From positions 1-22,876 of the forward strand of contig CAJUHN010000031.1 of assembly GCA_910585935.1 (NCBI GenBank): a stretch of DNA of 22,876 nt. Reading direction: 5' to 3'. The position numbers and the translations under genes were made by a program. Positions within the stretch are counted from its first letter, which is position 1, and every line of letters starts with the position of its first letter. Under the pieces are notes generated by a model. The model was not told the origin of the DNA, did no database searches, and was given only the letters and a program-made list of their open reading frames with translations. Positions 8,004 to 16,624 of the stretch are shown here, piece by piece. The DNA is from an uncultured Lachnospiraceae bacterium. GTDB lineage: Bacteria > Bacillota > Clostridia > Lachnospirales > Lachnospiraceae.

Positions 8004-9755
8004 ATGTTAATTTTTTTGTATATGAAAGATGTTATAAAATGTGCTGGAAAGGAAACAGGTTTTTTAATTTTTTGTAAATTGGTGAATATATTAGGATTTT
8101 TTGGTGAGGTCTTTTTTATTCAAAGGATTATTGACTTTGTATTTTTAGAAGGAAAAGAGATAGAGGTTATATTTTATGCTATGTTTGTATTTTTTATTTT
8201 TATCTGGCAGTATAGCAGTCCGGCTCTGTCCGCTCATATAGAACAAAAGATTTTATTTCGATATAGAATGAAATTAGAAGCCAAGATATATGAAAAAATT
8301 TCTAAGGTGAAATTTGAATATTTTGAAAATTCAGCTATTTTAGAAGTTATGAATCGAATTTTGGATAATCCTGCAGATCGTATGGTATCTTCTTTTGGTA
8401 AAATATTGGAAATCATCAGTGGAGCAGTCAGTACCATAGGGGTAATGGCGATTATTGTGAAAATTGGGGTTGTTTATATGATAGGAATCGTTGTGTTGAT
8501 TCTTTTTCTTTTATTTTTGTTTCAGCAGATTGGAAAAATAAAAAGTAATATTTTTTGTGCGAGAATGGAATTAACAAGACGAGAAGCATATTTATCTGGG
8601 CTTTTATTTGACCGAGAATTAGCGATGGAAAAGAAGTTATTTGGTTATACTGATTATATTCAAAAGAAAATAGAAGAAGAAATCTTTGAAAATGAAAAAC
8701 CGCTAAGATGGAAGTTATGGCAGAGCAGAATTATTACAGCGCTCTATGATTATTTTGTATATTTGTTTTCTGCTTCTGCTTATCTTTTTTTCTTAGTTCC
8801 TTTGATGCAAGGGAAGATGGAGTTAGGGCTTTATATCGCGATTATTCCAGCTCTCCAGAAAATAGGGACGTATTTTGTAGGGTTGATAGATAATCAGTTG
8901 TCTGATTTAAAGGAAAATGAAAATTTTTGTAAGGATATTCATGATGTTTTTCAGCTAGAGGAACAATATTATGAAAATAAGGAGATGATGAGAAAAGATT
9001 TTTCTGTGATAGAATTAAAAGATGTGACTTATCGTTATCCTAATGCAGAAAGACCTATTATAGAGAAGCTAAATTTGAAATTGGAACAGGGACATCATTA
9101 TGCTTTAGTGGGAAAGAATGGGTCGGGAAAAACGACGTTGATTAAACTTTTGTTAGGATTATATCAACCGCAAGAAGGAGCAATTTTTCTGGACGGTCAA
9201 AATATAAAAGAGCTTTCTTTTGGGGAACTGCAAAGCCGATTTTCTGTTATTTTTCAGGATTTCGGACGTTATGCTATGTCGATAAAAGAAAATATAGAAA
9301 TGGGGGTAGGTTCTTTCGAGGGAAAAGCTGAAAAAATGCAAGAGGCGTGTGCTTTTGCAGGGATAAAAGAAGAGATAGAAAAGCTGCCAGAGGGTTATGA
9401 AACGAAGTTAGGAAAATTAAAGGAAAATAGTGTAGATTTATCAGGAGGGCAGTGGCAGAAGTTAGCAGTTGCCAGAATGTTTTATAGTCAAAAGCCTTTT
9501 TATATTTTAGATGAACCGACTTCTGCGTTAGATCCTGTTTCTGAATCGGAGATGTATACCAATTATGCAAATTCTTTAAAGGGAAACAGCACTTCTCTTT
9601 TTGTTTCTCATCGTCTGGGGTCTACCATATTAGCAGATCAGATATTGGTGTTAGAAGATGGAAAAATAAAAGAGATGGGAAGTCATCAGGAATTAATAAA
9701 TAAAAATGGAATTTATGCCAAAATGTTTTTGGCACAGAGGGGATTGTATGTATGA
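8004..9755 (+). CDS. ABC exporter half-transporter, pair 1 subunit A
   Basis: A complete ABCB-type fusion of membrane domain and ATPase (583 residues). Hydrophobic helices lie at about 18-47, 53-75, 140-175, 247-270 and 275-296. ATPase motifs: Walker A GKNGSGKT (370-377), Q-loop 'VIFQDF', signature LSGGQ (479-483), Walker B with catalytic Glu504 in 'YILDEPTSALDP', and H-loop His536. All catalytic residues are present. ATG 8004 follows GGGGGAAAAG; ATG 8022 ('MKDVIK', like the next gene's 'MKDVRK') is an alternative. Its stop overlaps the next start (ATGA at 9752-9755), so the two are translationally coupled and probably form a heterodimer in the membrane. The substrate is unknown; the C-terminal 'MFLAQRGLYV' resembles the tails of the other subunits. 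Confidence 0.9.
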   Translation: MLIFLYMKDVIKCAGKETGFLIFCKLVNILGFFGEVFFIQRIIDFVFLEGKEIEVIFYAMFVFFIFIWQYSSPALSAHIEQKILFRYRMKLEAKIYEKISKVKFEYFENSAILEVMNRILDNPADRMVSSFGKILEIISGAVSTIGVMAIIVKIGVVYMIGIVVLILFLLFLFQQIGKIKSNIFCARMELTRREAYLSGLLFDRELAMEKKLFGYTDYIQKKIEEEIFENEKPLRWKLWQSRIITALYDYFVYLFSASAYLFFLVPLMQGKMELGLYIAIIPALQKIGTYFVGLIDNQLSDLKENENFCKDIHDVFQLEEQYYENKEMMRKDFSVIELKDVTYRYPNAERPIIEKLNLKLEQGHHYALVGKNGSGKTTLIKLLLGLYQPQEGAIFLDGQNIKELSFGELQSRFSVIFQDFGRYAMSIKENIEMGVGSFEGKAEKMQEACAFAGIKEEIEKLPEGYETKLGKLKENSVDLSGGQWQKLAVARMFYSQKPFYILDEPTSALDPVSESEMYTNYANSLKGNSTSLFVSHRLGSTILADQILVLEDGKIKEMGSHQELINKNGIYAKMFLAQRGLYV

Positions 9756-11485
9756 AAGATGTGAGAAAAACGATTTTATATGCGGCGAAGATTGTTCCAG
9801 TGAGAATGATAGTTTATTTTTTATTGACATTGCCTACTTTAGTATTGCCAGTTTTTATGTTAAAAGTTCAAAAAGATTTAGTGGATCTAGTGAGTGATAG
9901 TTCAGAGGATAAAATAAAATCAGCAGTTATTTTGGTTTTTATTTTATTGGGGCTTTACTTAGTAAATAAGGTTTTTGATATGTTCTCGAAAGATTTTATG
10001 GAGTTTGGATATTTTCGTTGTATTAATCTGCATATGCAAAGAGAGATACATAAAAAGATGGAAGGGATATCTTTAGAGAATTATGAAAATGTAGAGTTAT
10101 TCCAGTTGTTAGAACGAGGGCAGAATGGTGCTATGTATGTAGTATTTACTGCTTCTATTTTAAATTTGATTGTTCAGGCGGTTGTATTAGTTTTAATGGT
10201 GTCGGCTTATCTATGTAGTATTTATCCTATATTATTTATTTTTATTATTTTTGTGGCTTTTCCTGTATTAATAGAAAAAATTTTAGTGGCGAAGAAGAAG
10301 GCTGTTTTATTGCAAACGAATAGTCAATTTCAGAGAGAAATGCAATATTATAAAAAAATTTTATCCGATACAGATAGTGAAAAAGAATTAAAAGTGCAGG
10401 GAGCAGGGCATTATTTTTATCGTCTTTGGAAGGAGAGCAGGGAGAAACAAAGTGGAAATGAAAAGAAAATAGAAAAGGATTGTTTTAGAATCTCATGTGG
10501 GTATCATTTGATACAAGGAATTAGTCATGGGATCGCTTTTATTATTATATTGGTTTTGCTTATTTATAAAAAAATCAGTATCGGGGAATTTAGTGTATTA
10601 TTGAGCAGCTTTGCTTTTATCACGGCGAATTTATCTTCTATTATGTCATTTATGGGAGAGATAGCACAGGCAGGGGAGTTGTCGAAGTCTTATTTTGATT
10701 TATTGGAGTTGGAGATAGAAGATGGAACGGAGGATATAGCAAAAGAAGATTGTGAGATTTGTTTTCAACATGTGAGTTATACTTATCCTGGAAGAGAAAA
10801 AGAAGCGGTTTCGGATATTAGTTTTACGTTAAAAAAGCAAGAAAGTTTAGCGATAGTAGGGGTGAATGGGTCAGGAAAATCTACATTAGTAAAATTAATG
10901 ACAGGTCTGCTAAAGCCTAAAGAGGGGATTTGTATTTGGGGGAAGGGAAAGAAAAGAGATACGTTAAAAGAGAGAAGTATGTTGGAACATATCAGTGCCG
11001 CATTTCAGATTTTTGGAAAATATAAATTATCTGTAAGAGAAAATTTGATTATCAGTTCGCCGGAGAAGAGAGAAGAAGATAAAATAGAGGAAGCGTTAAA
11101 ATGGGCGGATTTGGATTTAAAGAAAGAGATGGTATTGGGGCGTGAATTTGGAGGAGAAGAACTTTCTGGCGGACAATGGCAGAGGATTGCTTTAGCTAGA
11201 TGTTATTATCGGGATAGGGAAATAGTATTTGTGGACGAGCCTACTTCTGCGATAGACCCATTAGAAGAGTTGAATATTTATCAAAAATTGTTGGAATTAA
11301 CAAAGGATAAGACTGTGGTGGTAGTGACTCATAGATTAGGGGTTGCAAAAAATGCGGATAAGATTCTGGTATTAGAAGATGGAAAATTGGTGGAAACAGG
11401 GACTTTTGAAGAATTACAAAAAATGAATGGGGTTTTTGCGAAGATGTGGGAGGAACAGGCGAAATGGTATAGGAGGGAGGGGTAA
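9752..11485 (+). CDS. ABC exporter half-transporter, pair 1 subunit B
   Basis: A 577-residue half-transporter partnered with the upstream gene through a 4-base ATGA overlap. An N-terminal membrane domain (hydrophobic runs at about 18-40, 55-72, 127-175 and 245-300) is followed by an ATPase domain with Walker A GVNGSGKS (370-377), 'AAFQIFGKYKLSVREN', signature LSGGQ (471-475), Walker B 'IVFVDEPTSAIDP' with Glu496, and H-loop His527. Nothing essential is missing. The protein ends 'MWEEQAKWYRREG'. The last 197 bases of the gene recur 1.1 kb downstream. A palindromic element begins about 40 bases after the stop and may end the transcript. Export of a peptide or other small molecule is plausible but not shown. 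Confidence 0.9.
   Translation: MKDVRKTILYAAKIVPVRMIVYFLLTLPTLVLPVFMLKVQKDLVDLVSDSSEDKIKSAVILVFILLGLYLVNKVFDMFSKDFMEFGYFRCINLHMQREIHKKMEGISLENYENVELFQLLERGQNGAMYVVFTASILNLIVQAVVLVLMVSAYLCSIYPILFIFIIFVAFPVLIEKILVAKKKAVLLQTNSQFQREMQYYKKILSDTDSEKELKVQGAGHYFYRLWKESREKQSGNEKKIEKDCFRISCGYHLIQGISHGIAFIIILVLLIYKKISIGEFSVLLSSFAFITANLSSIMSFMGEIAQAGELSKSYFDLLELEIEDGTEDIAKEDCEICFQHVSYTYPGREKEAVSDISFTLKKQESLAIVGVNGSGKSTLVKLMTGLLKPKEGICIWGKGKKRDTLKERSMLEHISAAFQIFGKYKLSVRENLIISSPEKREEDKIEEALKWADLDLKKEMVLGREFGGEELSGGQWQRIALARCYYRDREIVFVDEPTSAIDPLEELNIYQKLLELTKDKTVVVVTHRLGVAKNADKILVLEDGKLVETGTFEELQKMNGVFAKMWEEQAKWYRREG
11286..11482 (+). repeat. Direct repeat copy 1 (tail of pair-1 subunit B)
   Basis: The last 197 bases of the pair-1 subunit B gene recur at 12387-12583 with roughly ten mismatches by eye, at a constant offset of 1101 bases. 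This copy is part of the intact gene. Confidence 0.85.
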
Positions 11486-11525
11486 AATATAGGATAGGAG
11501 GGCATTTTGGCTGGAGGGTCGCGGC

Positions 11526-11688
11526 GGCAAGGAAGTATTCCACCGAAACCGCGCTTTCGCTCTTTCCAGACGTAGTGGTACTAAATTCGCGGTTTCGCTT
11601 CTTGCGAAACTGCTTATTAAGTACCAACGTCTTCCAAAGGGTTTCTTATGGAATACTTTCTTGCCTTTGCTAGTTGGTTGGCTGTTCT
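11526..11688. repeat. Palindromic intergenic element, copy 1
   Basis: The outer arms 'ggcaaggaagtattcca' (11526-11542) and 'tggaatactttcttgcc' (11649-11665) are inverted copies. Inside them, 'ccagacgtagtggtactaa' (11566-11584) pairs imperfectly with 11617-11635. 'gaaaccgcg' (11545-11553) pairs with 'cgcggtttc' (11588-11596), and there is a 7-bp hairpin 'gtttcgc/gcgaaac' (11592-11610). The right half, extended to 11688, recurs inverted at 22815-22876 with 56 of 62 bases identical. GC content is above the flanks. No coding sense is evident. It behaves like a dispersed, structured repeat (MITE- or REP-like) and might also act as a terminator for pair 1. Confidence 0.75.
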
Positions 11689-11734
11689 AGTGGGATTGGA
11701 AAAAAGATATATAAAAAATTTTATGAGTATTTCC

Positions 11735-11763
11735 TAATTTAACTAGAACAGTAAGTTAAATTA
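11735..11763. repeat. 9-bp inverted repeat upstream of DUF4160 remnant
   Basis: 'taatttaac' (11735-11743) and 'gttaaatta' (11755-11763) are perfect inverted copies separated by 11 bases. They lie about 45 bases upstream of a TATAAT box. There is no T-run, so an operator is likelier than a terminator. This is a weak call. Confidence 0.3.
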
Positions 11764-11801
11764 AGTATAAAATATGTATTGGAAACTAAGTACAAATTTG
11801 T

Positions 11802-11812
11802 TATGCTATAAT
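11802..11812 (+). promoter_or_regulatory. Extended -10 promoter for the DUF4160/DUF2442 pair
   Basis: 'tatgctataat' carries a perfect TATAAT (11807-11812) with the TGn extension one base upstream. No good -35 lies at the usual distance, which fits an extended -10 promoter. The DUF4160 start is 55 bases downstream. Confidence 0.45.
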
Positions 11813-11867
11813 TGTTAGGAGAGAAATTGATTGACAATGACTCGAAAGAGAGAAAGAAGAACAATAA

Positions 11868-12121
11868 ATGCCAGTAATATCGAGATTTTACGGAATTGTA
11901 ATTAAAATGTATTTCAGACAGGCAGAGCATAATCGCCACATTTTCATGTTATTTATGGCGAGTATTTAGCAGAAATTGATATTAGAACAAATGAAATGAT
12001 TGTTGGAGATTTACCTAAAAGGGCGTTAAAAATGGTTGAGGAATGGACAAACAAAAACCGTGACGCACTTCTTGAAATCTGGAAAACTCAAAACTTTGTA
12101 GAATTGCCGCCATTGGAATAA
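11868..12121 (+). pseudogene. DUF4160 protein, frameshifted
   Basis: ATG 11868 opens 'MPVISRFYGIVIKMYFRQAE', then one missing base near 11935 shifts the frame. The other frame continues 'PHFHVIYGEYLAEIDIRTNE', 'MIVGDLPKRALKMVEEWTNK' and ends 'LEIWKTQNFVELPPLE' (stop 12119-12121). The 'PPHFHV.YGE' motif and the 'W...n...L...W' tail define DUF4160, a protein of about 85 residues usually paired with DUF2442 and suspected to be a toxin-antitoxin partner. A single base separates it from an intact gene, so the loss looks recent; a sequencing error is the alternative. Confidence 0.8.
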
Positions 12122-12152
12122 TCTAGTGGTTGAAATCATAGGAGGTGAAATC

Positions 12153-12411
12153 ATGTTTTACAGGGTAGAAAGTGTAGAGCCAAAAGACAATTTTATCTGT
12201 ATTATTTACAGATGGAGTGAAATTAGAATATGATATAAAACCATTATTTTTAAAGTGGGATGTATTTAATAATCTTAAAACGATTAAAGGGCTTTTTCAA
12301 CAAGTAAAAGTTGACGCTGGAGGTTATGGAATTAGTTGGAATGATGAAATAGACCTCGCAAGTGAAGAGTTACGAATAAATGGAAGAATTGTTGGAATTA
12401 ACAAAGGATAA
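12153..12411 (+). pseudogene. DUF2442 protein, frameshifted, with replaced 3' end
   Basis: AGGAGGTG (12140-12147) precedes ATG 12153. The first frame reads 'MFYRVESVEPKDNF'; the rest lies in another frame: 'ILSVLFTDGVKLEYDIKPLF', 'NNLKTIKGLFQQVKVDAGGY', 'ISWNDEIDLASEELRINGRI'. This is the DUF2442 fold, the common partner of DUF4160. One base was lost near 12190. From 12387 the sequence becomes the copied tail of the exporter gene in a different frame, so the last residues ('INKG') are not native. The open frame from 12217 is therefore only part of a broken gene. Confidence 0.75.
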
Positions 12412-12583
12412 GACTGTGATAGTAGTAACTCATAGATTAGGGGTTGCAAAAAATGTGGATAAGATTTTGGTATTAGAAGATGGAAAATTGGTGGAAACAG
12501 GGACTTTTGAAGAATTACAAAAAATGGACGGAGTTTTTGCGAAGATGTGGGAGGAATAGGCGAAATGGTATAGGAGGGAGGGG
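12387..12583 (+). repeat. Direct repeat copy 2: orphan tail of an exporter gene
   Basis: It encodes the last part of a half-transporter: 'LELTKDKTVIVVTHRLGVAK' with the H-loop, then 'ILVLEDGKLVETGTFEELQK', 'FAKMWEE', a TAG in place of Gln, and 'AKWYRREG'. Everything upstream (Walker A, signature, Walker B) is absent. The join with DUF2442 falls in the shared string 'aattgttggaatta'. It is a non-functional duplicate of 11286-11482. Confidence 0.85.
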
Positions 12584-12592
12584 ATAGAAAAT

Positions 12593-12636
12593 TTGGGGAA
12601 CAATTTCTGCAATTATTATATTAAAATGTTCCCCAA
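12593..12636. repeat. 10-bp stem-loop between remnants
   Basis: 'ttggggaaca' (12593-12602) and 'tgttccccaa' (12627-12636) are perfect inverted copies around a 24-base AT-rich loop. It follows the orphan exporter tail and precedes the pair-2 promoter. With no T-run it is not a classical terminator. Confidence 0.45.
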
Positions 12637-12701
12637 TTCTATAAATACATGAAATAGTATACCCTAATTCCGATTTTATATTTTTACGTAAAATACATAT
12701 A

Positions 12702-12730
12702 TTTACAGGTTATGGCATTTATAATATAAT
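12702..12730 (+). promoter_or_regulatory. Sigma-A type promoter for exporter pair 2
   Basis: TTTACA (12702-12707) and TATAAT (12725-12730) are separated by exactly 17 bases. A 12-bp palindrome 'ttttacgtaaaa' (12682-12693) lies just upstream and could bind a regulator. The transcript would have a leader of about 110 bases before the 15-codon ORF. Confidence 0.7.
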
Positions 12731-12846
12731 AAATAAAAAAATTTTCTGTATATAAAAATGTAATAAAGGAAGATTTTAATATAAAATGTAAAGAATTTGA
12801 GGCGATAATAAAAAGAAAAGTATATTTACTTAGTGAGGAAAAAAAT

Positions 12847-12894
12847 ATGGAACAAGTAGTAGAACAATTAATTGATATATTGAGTGAGGTATAG
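12847..12894 (+). CDS. Short ORF (15 codons) coupled to exporter pair 2
   Basis: ATG 12847 has GAGGA (12835-12839) at a 7-base distance and encodes 'MEQVVEQLIDILSEV', ending in TAG 12892-12894, four bases before the TTG start of the exporter. The same frame is open further upstream ('FEAIIKRKVYLLSEEKN'); an ATG at 12786 would join it if one base were removed, so a longer product of about 34 residues may be ancestral. The acidic, amphipathic sequence could be a leader peptide that couples translation, a small regulatory peptide or the end of a degraded gene. I do not recognise a family. Confidence 0.35.
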   Translation: MEQVVEQLIDILSEV

Positions 12895-12898
12895 TAAT

Positions 12899-14707
12899 TT
12901 GAAACAAAAAAAGGGGAAAGAGTATAGTGTATGGGATAATATGAAATATATAGTAGGTATAGCTTTAAAAGTTCAAAAGAGTATTATTATATATTGCATT
13001 TTAAATAGTGTAATAACAATTATTTTAAATTTATTAAGATTATTTATTGTGCCAACTATTTTAAATGGTATGGAAGAAGCTGTTAGTTTACCATATCTTA
13101 TAAGTTCTATTTTGATATTTGTGGTGTTGATTATGGTATTTGATTCGTTACAGGCATATATCAATGCGAATACTTTATTTGGAAGGATTGAACTGAGGAG
13201 TTATTTTACATTTAAAATACATGACAAATTAGCAACGACTTCTTATCCGAATATTGAAAAACAGGATTTTTTAGATAAGTTAGATAGGGCGAGTGATGCA
13301 GTGGGAGGAAATGAGGGGGCAATATCAACGATATGGGATTCTTATACGGGTATATTGAAAAATATGGTTGGTTTTTTCATTTATATAATATTACTTTCTA
13401 ATGCTGATATATGGTTGATAGTGATTACAATAGTAACATCATTGGTGAGTTATTGGATAAAAAGAAATAGTGATAAGTGGTTATATCAACATAGAGAAAC
13501 GGAAGCGGAATATTCTAGAAAATTTCATTATATTAGTACAAAGGTTCAGGAGATATCCTTTGCAAAAGAGATACGTATATTTGATATGAAAGACTGGCTA
13601 AAAGGCATTTATGTTCAGGATTTGACTTCTTATAAAAAATTTTCTATACAAAAAGAAAATAGGTATAGGAAGGCAGAGATTAAAAAGATAGTATTGATGA
13701 TACTCAGAAATTTAGCTGCTTACTATTATATCATTAATCTGATGTTTCGTGATAATTTGGCGGTATCTTATTTTCTTTTATATTTTAATACTATAAATGG
13801 TTTTGATGCATGGATAAATGGGATTTTATCGGATATCTCTGCCATAAGAGAACAAAGTATGGATATAACAAATATCAGAGAATTTTTAGAGTATGAAGAG
13901 ATATTTTTGTTTGAAGATGGAGATTCCATAGAACAAAGTGAGAAGTACGAAATTGAACTCAAAAATGTCAGTTATTCTTATCCAAACATGGATCGTCCTT
14001 GTATAGATCATCTGAATTTAAAAATTAAGGCAGAAGAGAAAATTGCAATAGTTGGATTAAATGGAGCAGGAAAGACGACATTAGTAAAACTTATATGTGG
14101 GTTTATTGAACCAGATAGTGGGGAGATATTATTGAATGGCAAAAATATTAAGGAATTTAATAGAAGGGAATATTATAAGATTTTTTCTGCGGTTTTTCAG
14201 AAACATTCTATATTAGCGGCATCTATATCGGCAAATATAGCTCAAAGTTTGACGGAAATAGATTTAGAAAAAGTAGAAATGTGTTTGGAAAAGTCAGGAT
14301 TATATGAAAAAGTGGAGCGTTTGTCTGAAAAATGTAATACACATATAGGAAAAGAAGTATATGATGATGCGATAGACTTATCAGGGGGAGAGATGCAGAA
14401 ATTATTACTTGCCAGAAGTCTTTATAAAGAAGCATCGATATTTGTATTAGATGAGCCGACAGCCGCGCTAGATCCGATTGCAGAGAGTGAAATATATAAT
14501 AAGTATAATGATTTGACTTGGAAAAAAACAGCGATTTTTATTTCGCACAGATTAGCATCGACACGTTTTTGCGATAAGATTATATTTATAGAACAGGGGA
14601 AGATTATGGAGGAAGGAAAACATGATGAATTGTTAGAACAAAGAGGCAAATATTATGAACTGTTCCATATTCAAAGTAAATATTATCAAAAAGGATGTGA
14701 AAAATAA
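12899..14707 (+). CDS. ABC exporter half-transporter, pair 2 subunit A
   Basis: A 602-residue half-transporter, counted from TTG 12899, which has GAGG (12886-12889) 9 bases upstream and follows the short ORF's stop; GTG 12884 would add five residues. Membrane helices lie at about 25-50, 65-90, 150-185 and 265-290. ATPase motifs: Walker A GLNGAGKT (386-393), 'AVFQKHSILAASISAN', signature LSGGE (494-498), Walker B 'IFVLDEPTAALDP' with Glu519, and His550. The signature ends in Glu instead of Gln, shared with its partner but not with pairs 1 and 3. The next gene starts directly after its stop. Probably one half of a heterodimeric exporter; the substrate is unknown. Confidence 0.88.
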   Translation: MKQKKGKEYSVWDNMKYIVGIALKVQKSIIIYCILNSVITIILNLLRLFIVPTILNGMEEAVSLPYLISSILIFVVLIMVFDSLQAYINANTLFGRIELRSYFTFKIHDKLATTSYPNIEKQDFLDKLDRASDAVGGNEGAISTIWDSYTGILKNMVGFFIYIILLSNADIWLIVITIVTSLVSYWIKRNSDKWLYQHRETEAEYSRKFHYISTKVQEISFAKEIRIFDMKDWLKGIYVQDLTSYKKFSIQKENRYRKAEIKKIVLMILRNLAAYYYIINLMFRDNLAVSYFLLYFNTINGFDAWINGILSDISAIREQSMDITNIREFLEYEEIFLFEDGDSIEQSEKYEIELKNVSYSYPNMDRPCIDHLNLKIKAEEKIAIVGLNGAGKTTLVKLICGFIEPDSGEILLNGKNIKEFNRREYYKIFSAVFQKHSILAASISANIAQSLTEIDLEKVEMCLEKSGLYEKVERLSEKCNTHIGKEVYDDAIDLSGGEMQKLLLARSLYKEASIFVLDEPTAALDPIAESEIYNKYNDLTWKKTAIFISHRLASTRFCDKIIFIEQGKIMEEGKHDELLEQRGKYYELFHIQSKYYQKGCEK

Positions 14708-16576
14708 GTGGGAAGAGGATATAAAATAAAAGAGGTATTTACTGAAAATACCAAAGCCATCATTTATTTGTTTCACAAATATCCTAATATCTTCATTTCT
14801 TTTGTAATAAATTCTATCTATAGCGCGATTATTCCATATTTCTATCTATACCTATCAGCATTATTGATAAAGGAATTATCTCAGGAAAGAAGAATAGAAA
14901 TTATCCTAAATATAATATTTTTTTCATTAATAGCAACTCTTGTTTTTGAGGTGATAGGAACAGTACTTCATCATTGGGAGAGTTATTGTAATGATATGTA
15001 TTCTGCTTCTAAAGAAGAGATATGGATGAATAAGTTTTTGGAATTGAAATACAAAGATATTGATTCTCCACATACATATGATTTATTGGCACAAATACAT
15101 AGAAATGAAAGTTTTGCAGGGTTTGGGTTGTCAAAAACAATAGATATCATTAAAAAGATGTTTTCTGCTATAACAAAAATAATTGGAGCGATGGTTTTAT
15201 GTTGGTCATTGTTTACGATAAAAGTTGTTAATCCAGAGTTTTCTTACTTAAATACACCCATATTTGCATTGATTTTATTTATAATCATGATAGGGGTAGC
15301 TGTAATTTCTCCAATTATTTCTAATAAGGCAAAAAGTTATTGGGCTGGTATTGCAGGAAAAGCTCATATTGCAAATAGATTATTTAGCTTTTATGGCTAT
15401 TTGGCATATGATCATGATAGAGCATTAGATATAAGAATATATAACCAGAACAAGTTGTGTGAAAAGAGTTATCAAAAATTCAATGCGTTTCGACCGGGTG
15501 GGGAAGTTGCAAATTGTGCTAAGGGATATATGGGCATAATGTTAGCTTTATCTGTTGCGATATCATATATATTAACAGGAATAGTTTATCTTTTTGTATG
15601 TTTAAAAGCATGGGCAGGAGCATTTGGAGTAGGTTCAGTGACACAATATATTGGTGCATTGACAGCGATGTCAGGCGGAATATCAGAATTATTATCTGTA
15701 TATGGAGATATGTATACCAATACAGAATTTTTGAAAACAGTCTTTGAACTTCTAGATATGCCAATAGAAGATAAACATGTGTCATGGACGGGCTGTAATT
15801 TAAAAGATAGTAATTATAAAATAGAATTTAAAAATGTATATTTTAAATATCCAAATAGTTCTGAATGGGTTTTAAGAAATATTAATTATACCATAAAAGA
15901 AGGGGAAAAGATTGCGATTGTAGGAGAAAATGGAAGTGGGAAGACTACATTTGTAAAATTATTGTGTAGGTTATATGAGCCAGATAAAGGAGAGATACTT
16001 TTAAATGGGGTTAATATACAGAGATATAATTATGGTTCTTATATTGCTATAATTTCTGCTATATTTCAGGATTTTAATCTTGTTTCACAGCCAATTAAAA
16101 ATAATATTGCAGCATCGGGAGAGGTTGATGAGAATAAAGTATGGAAGAGTATAGAAGAGGTAGGAATGAAAGAACTTATAGAAGAATTACCTGAAAAAAT
16201 CAATACTTATTTATATAAGGATTATTCGTGTGATGGAATATATTTGTCAGGAGGAGAAGAACAGAAATTAGCGATAAGCCGAGCATTTTATAAAGAATCA
16301 AGGTATTTGGTATTAGATGAACCGACCGCCGCACTAGATCCCATATCAGAAAGTGAAATATATAAGAGATTGTATGAATCATTAAATGCTAAAACAATGA
16401 TATTTATTTCACATAGATTATCTTCTTGTATCTTTTGCGATGAAATATTAGTTTTTAAAGAGGGAGAAATTGTTGAACATGGTAAACATGAGGATCTATT
16501 GCAGTTAGGCGGAAAATATAGCGAACTATGGAATGTTCAGGCGCAATATTATGTTTCGATAATACAGAAAAGTTGA
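14708..16576 (+). CDS. ABC exporter half-transporter, pair 2 subunit B
   Basis: A 622-residue half-transporter whose GTG start directly abuts the upstream TAA; AAGGA lies about 13 bases before it, so coupling to the upstream gene is likely. Hydrophobic helices lie at about 18-45, 60-90, 155-200 and 275-315. Motifs: Walker A GENGSGKT (406-413), 'AIFQDFNLVSQPIKNN', signature LSGGE (513-517), Walker B 'YLVLDEPTAALDP' with Glu538, and His569. It is complete and slightly longer than the other subunits. It ends 'WNVQAQYYVSIIQKS', a variant of the Q..WY tail of pairs 1 and 3. No terminator hairpin was seen directly after it. Confidence 0.88.
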   Translation: MGRGYKIKEVFTENTKAIIYLFHKYPNIFISFVINSIYSAIIPYFYLYLSALLIKELSQERRIEIILNIIFFSLIATLVFEVIGTVLHHWESYCNDMYSASKEEIWMNKFLELKYKDIDSPHTYDLLAQIHRNESFAGFGLSKTIDIIKKMFSAITKIIGAMVLCWSLFTIKVVNPEFSYLNTPIFALILFIIMIGVAVISPIISNKAKSYWAGIAGKAHIANRLFSFYGYLAYDHDRALDIRIYNQNKLCEKSYQKFNAFRPGGEVANCAKGYMGIMLALSVAISYILTGIVYLFVCLKAWAGAFGVGSVTQYIGALTAMSGGISELLSVYGDMYTNTEFLKTVFELLDMPIEDKHVSWTGCNLKDSNYKIEFKNVYFKYPNSSEWVLRNINYTIKEGEKIAIVGENGSGKTTFVKLLCRLYEPDKGEILLNGVNIQRYNYGSYIAIISAIFQDFNLVSQPIKNNIAASGEVDENKVWKSIEEVGMKELIEELPEKINTYLYKDYSCDGIYLSGGEEQKLAISRAFYKESRYLVLDEPTAALDPISESEIYKRLYESLNAKTMIFISHRLSSCIFCDEILVFKEGEIVEHGKHEDLLQLGGKYSELWNVQAQYYVSIIQKS

Positions 16577-16624
16577 AAGAGTAGGGGTGTCTGGCATTAT
16601 TTTATAGTCACAGTAGTTCTAATA

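Noticed and set aside
11241..11627. 128-codon minus-strand open frame
   Set aside because: It is antisense to the end of pair-1 subunit B and runs into the palindromic element. It lacks a ribosome site and any recognisable motif.
11526..11688. Palindromic element as a CRISPR or integron attachment site
   Set aside because: There is only one full copy here, with no spacer-repeat periodicity and no cas or integrase gene, so a dispersed structured repeat fits better.
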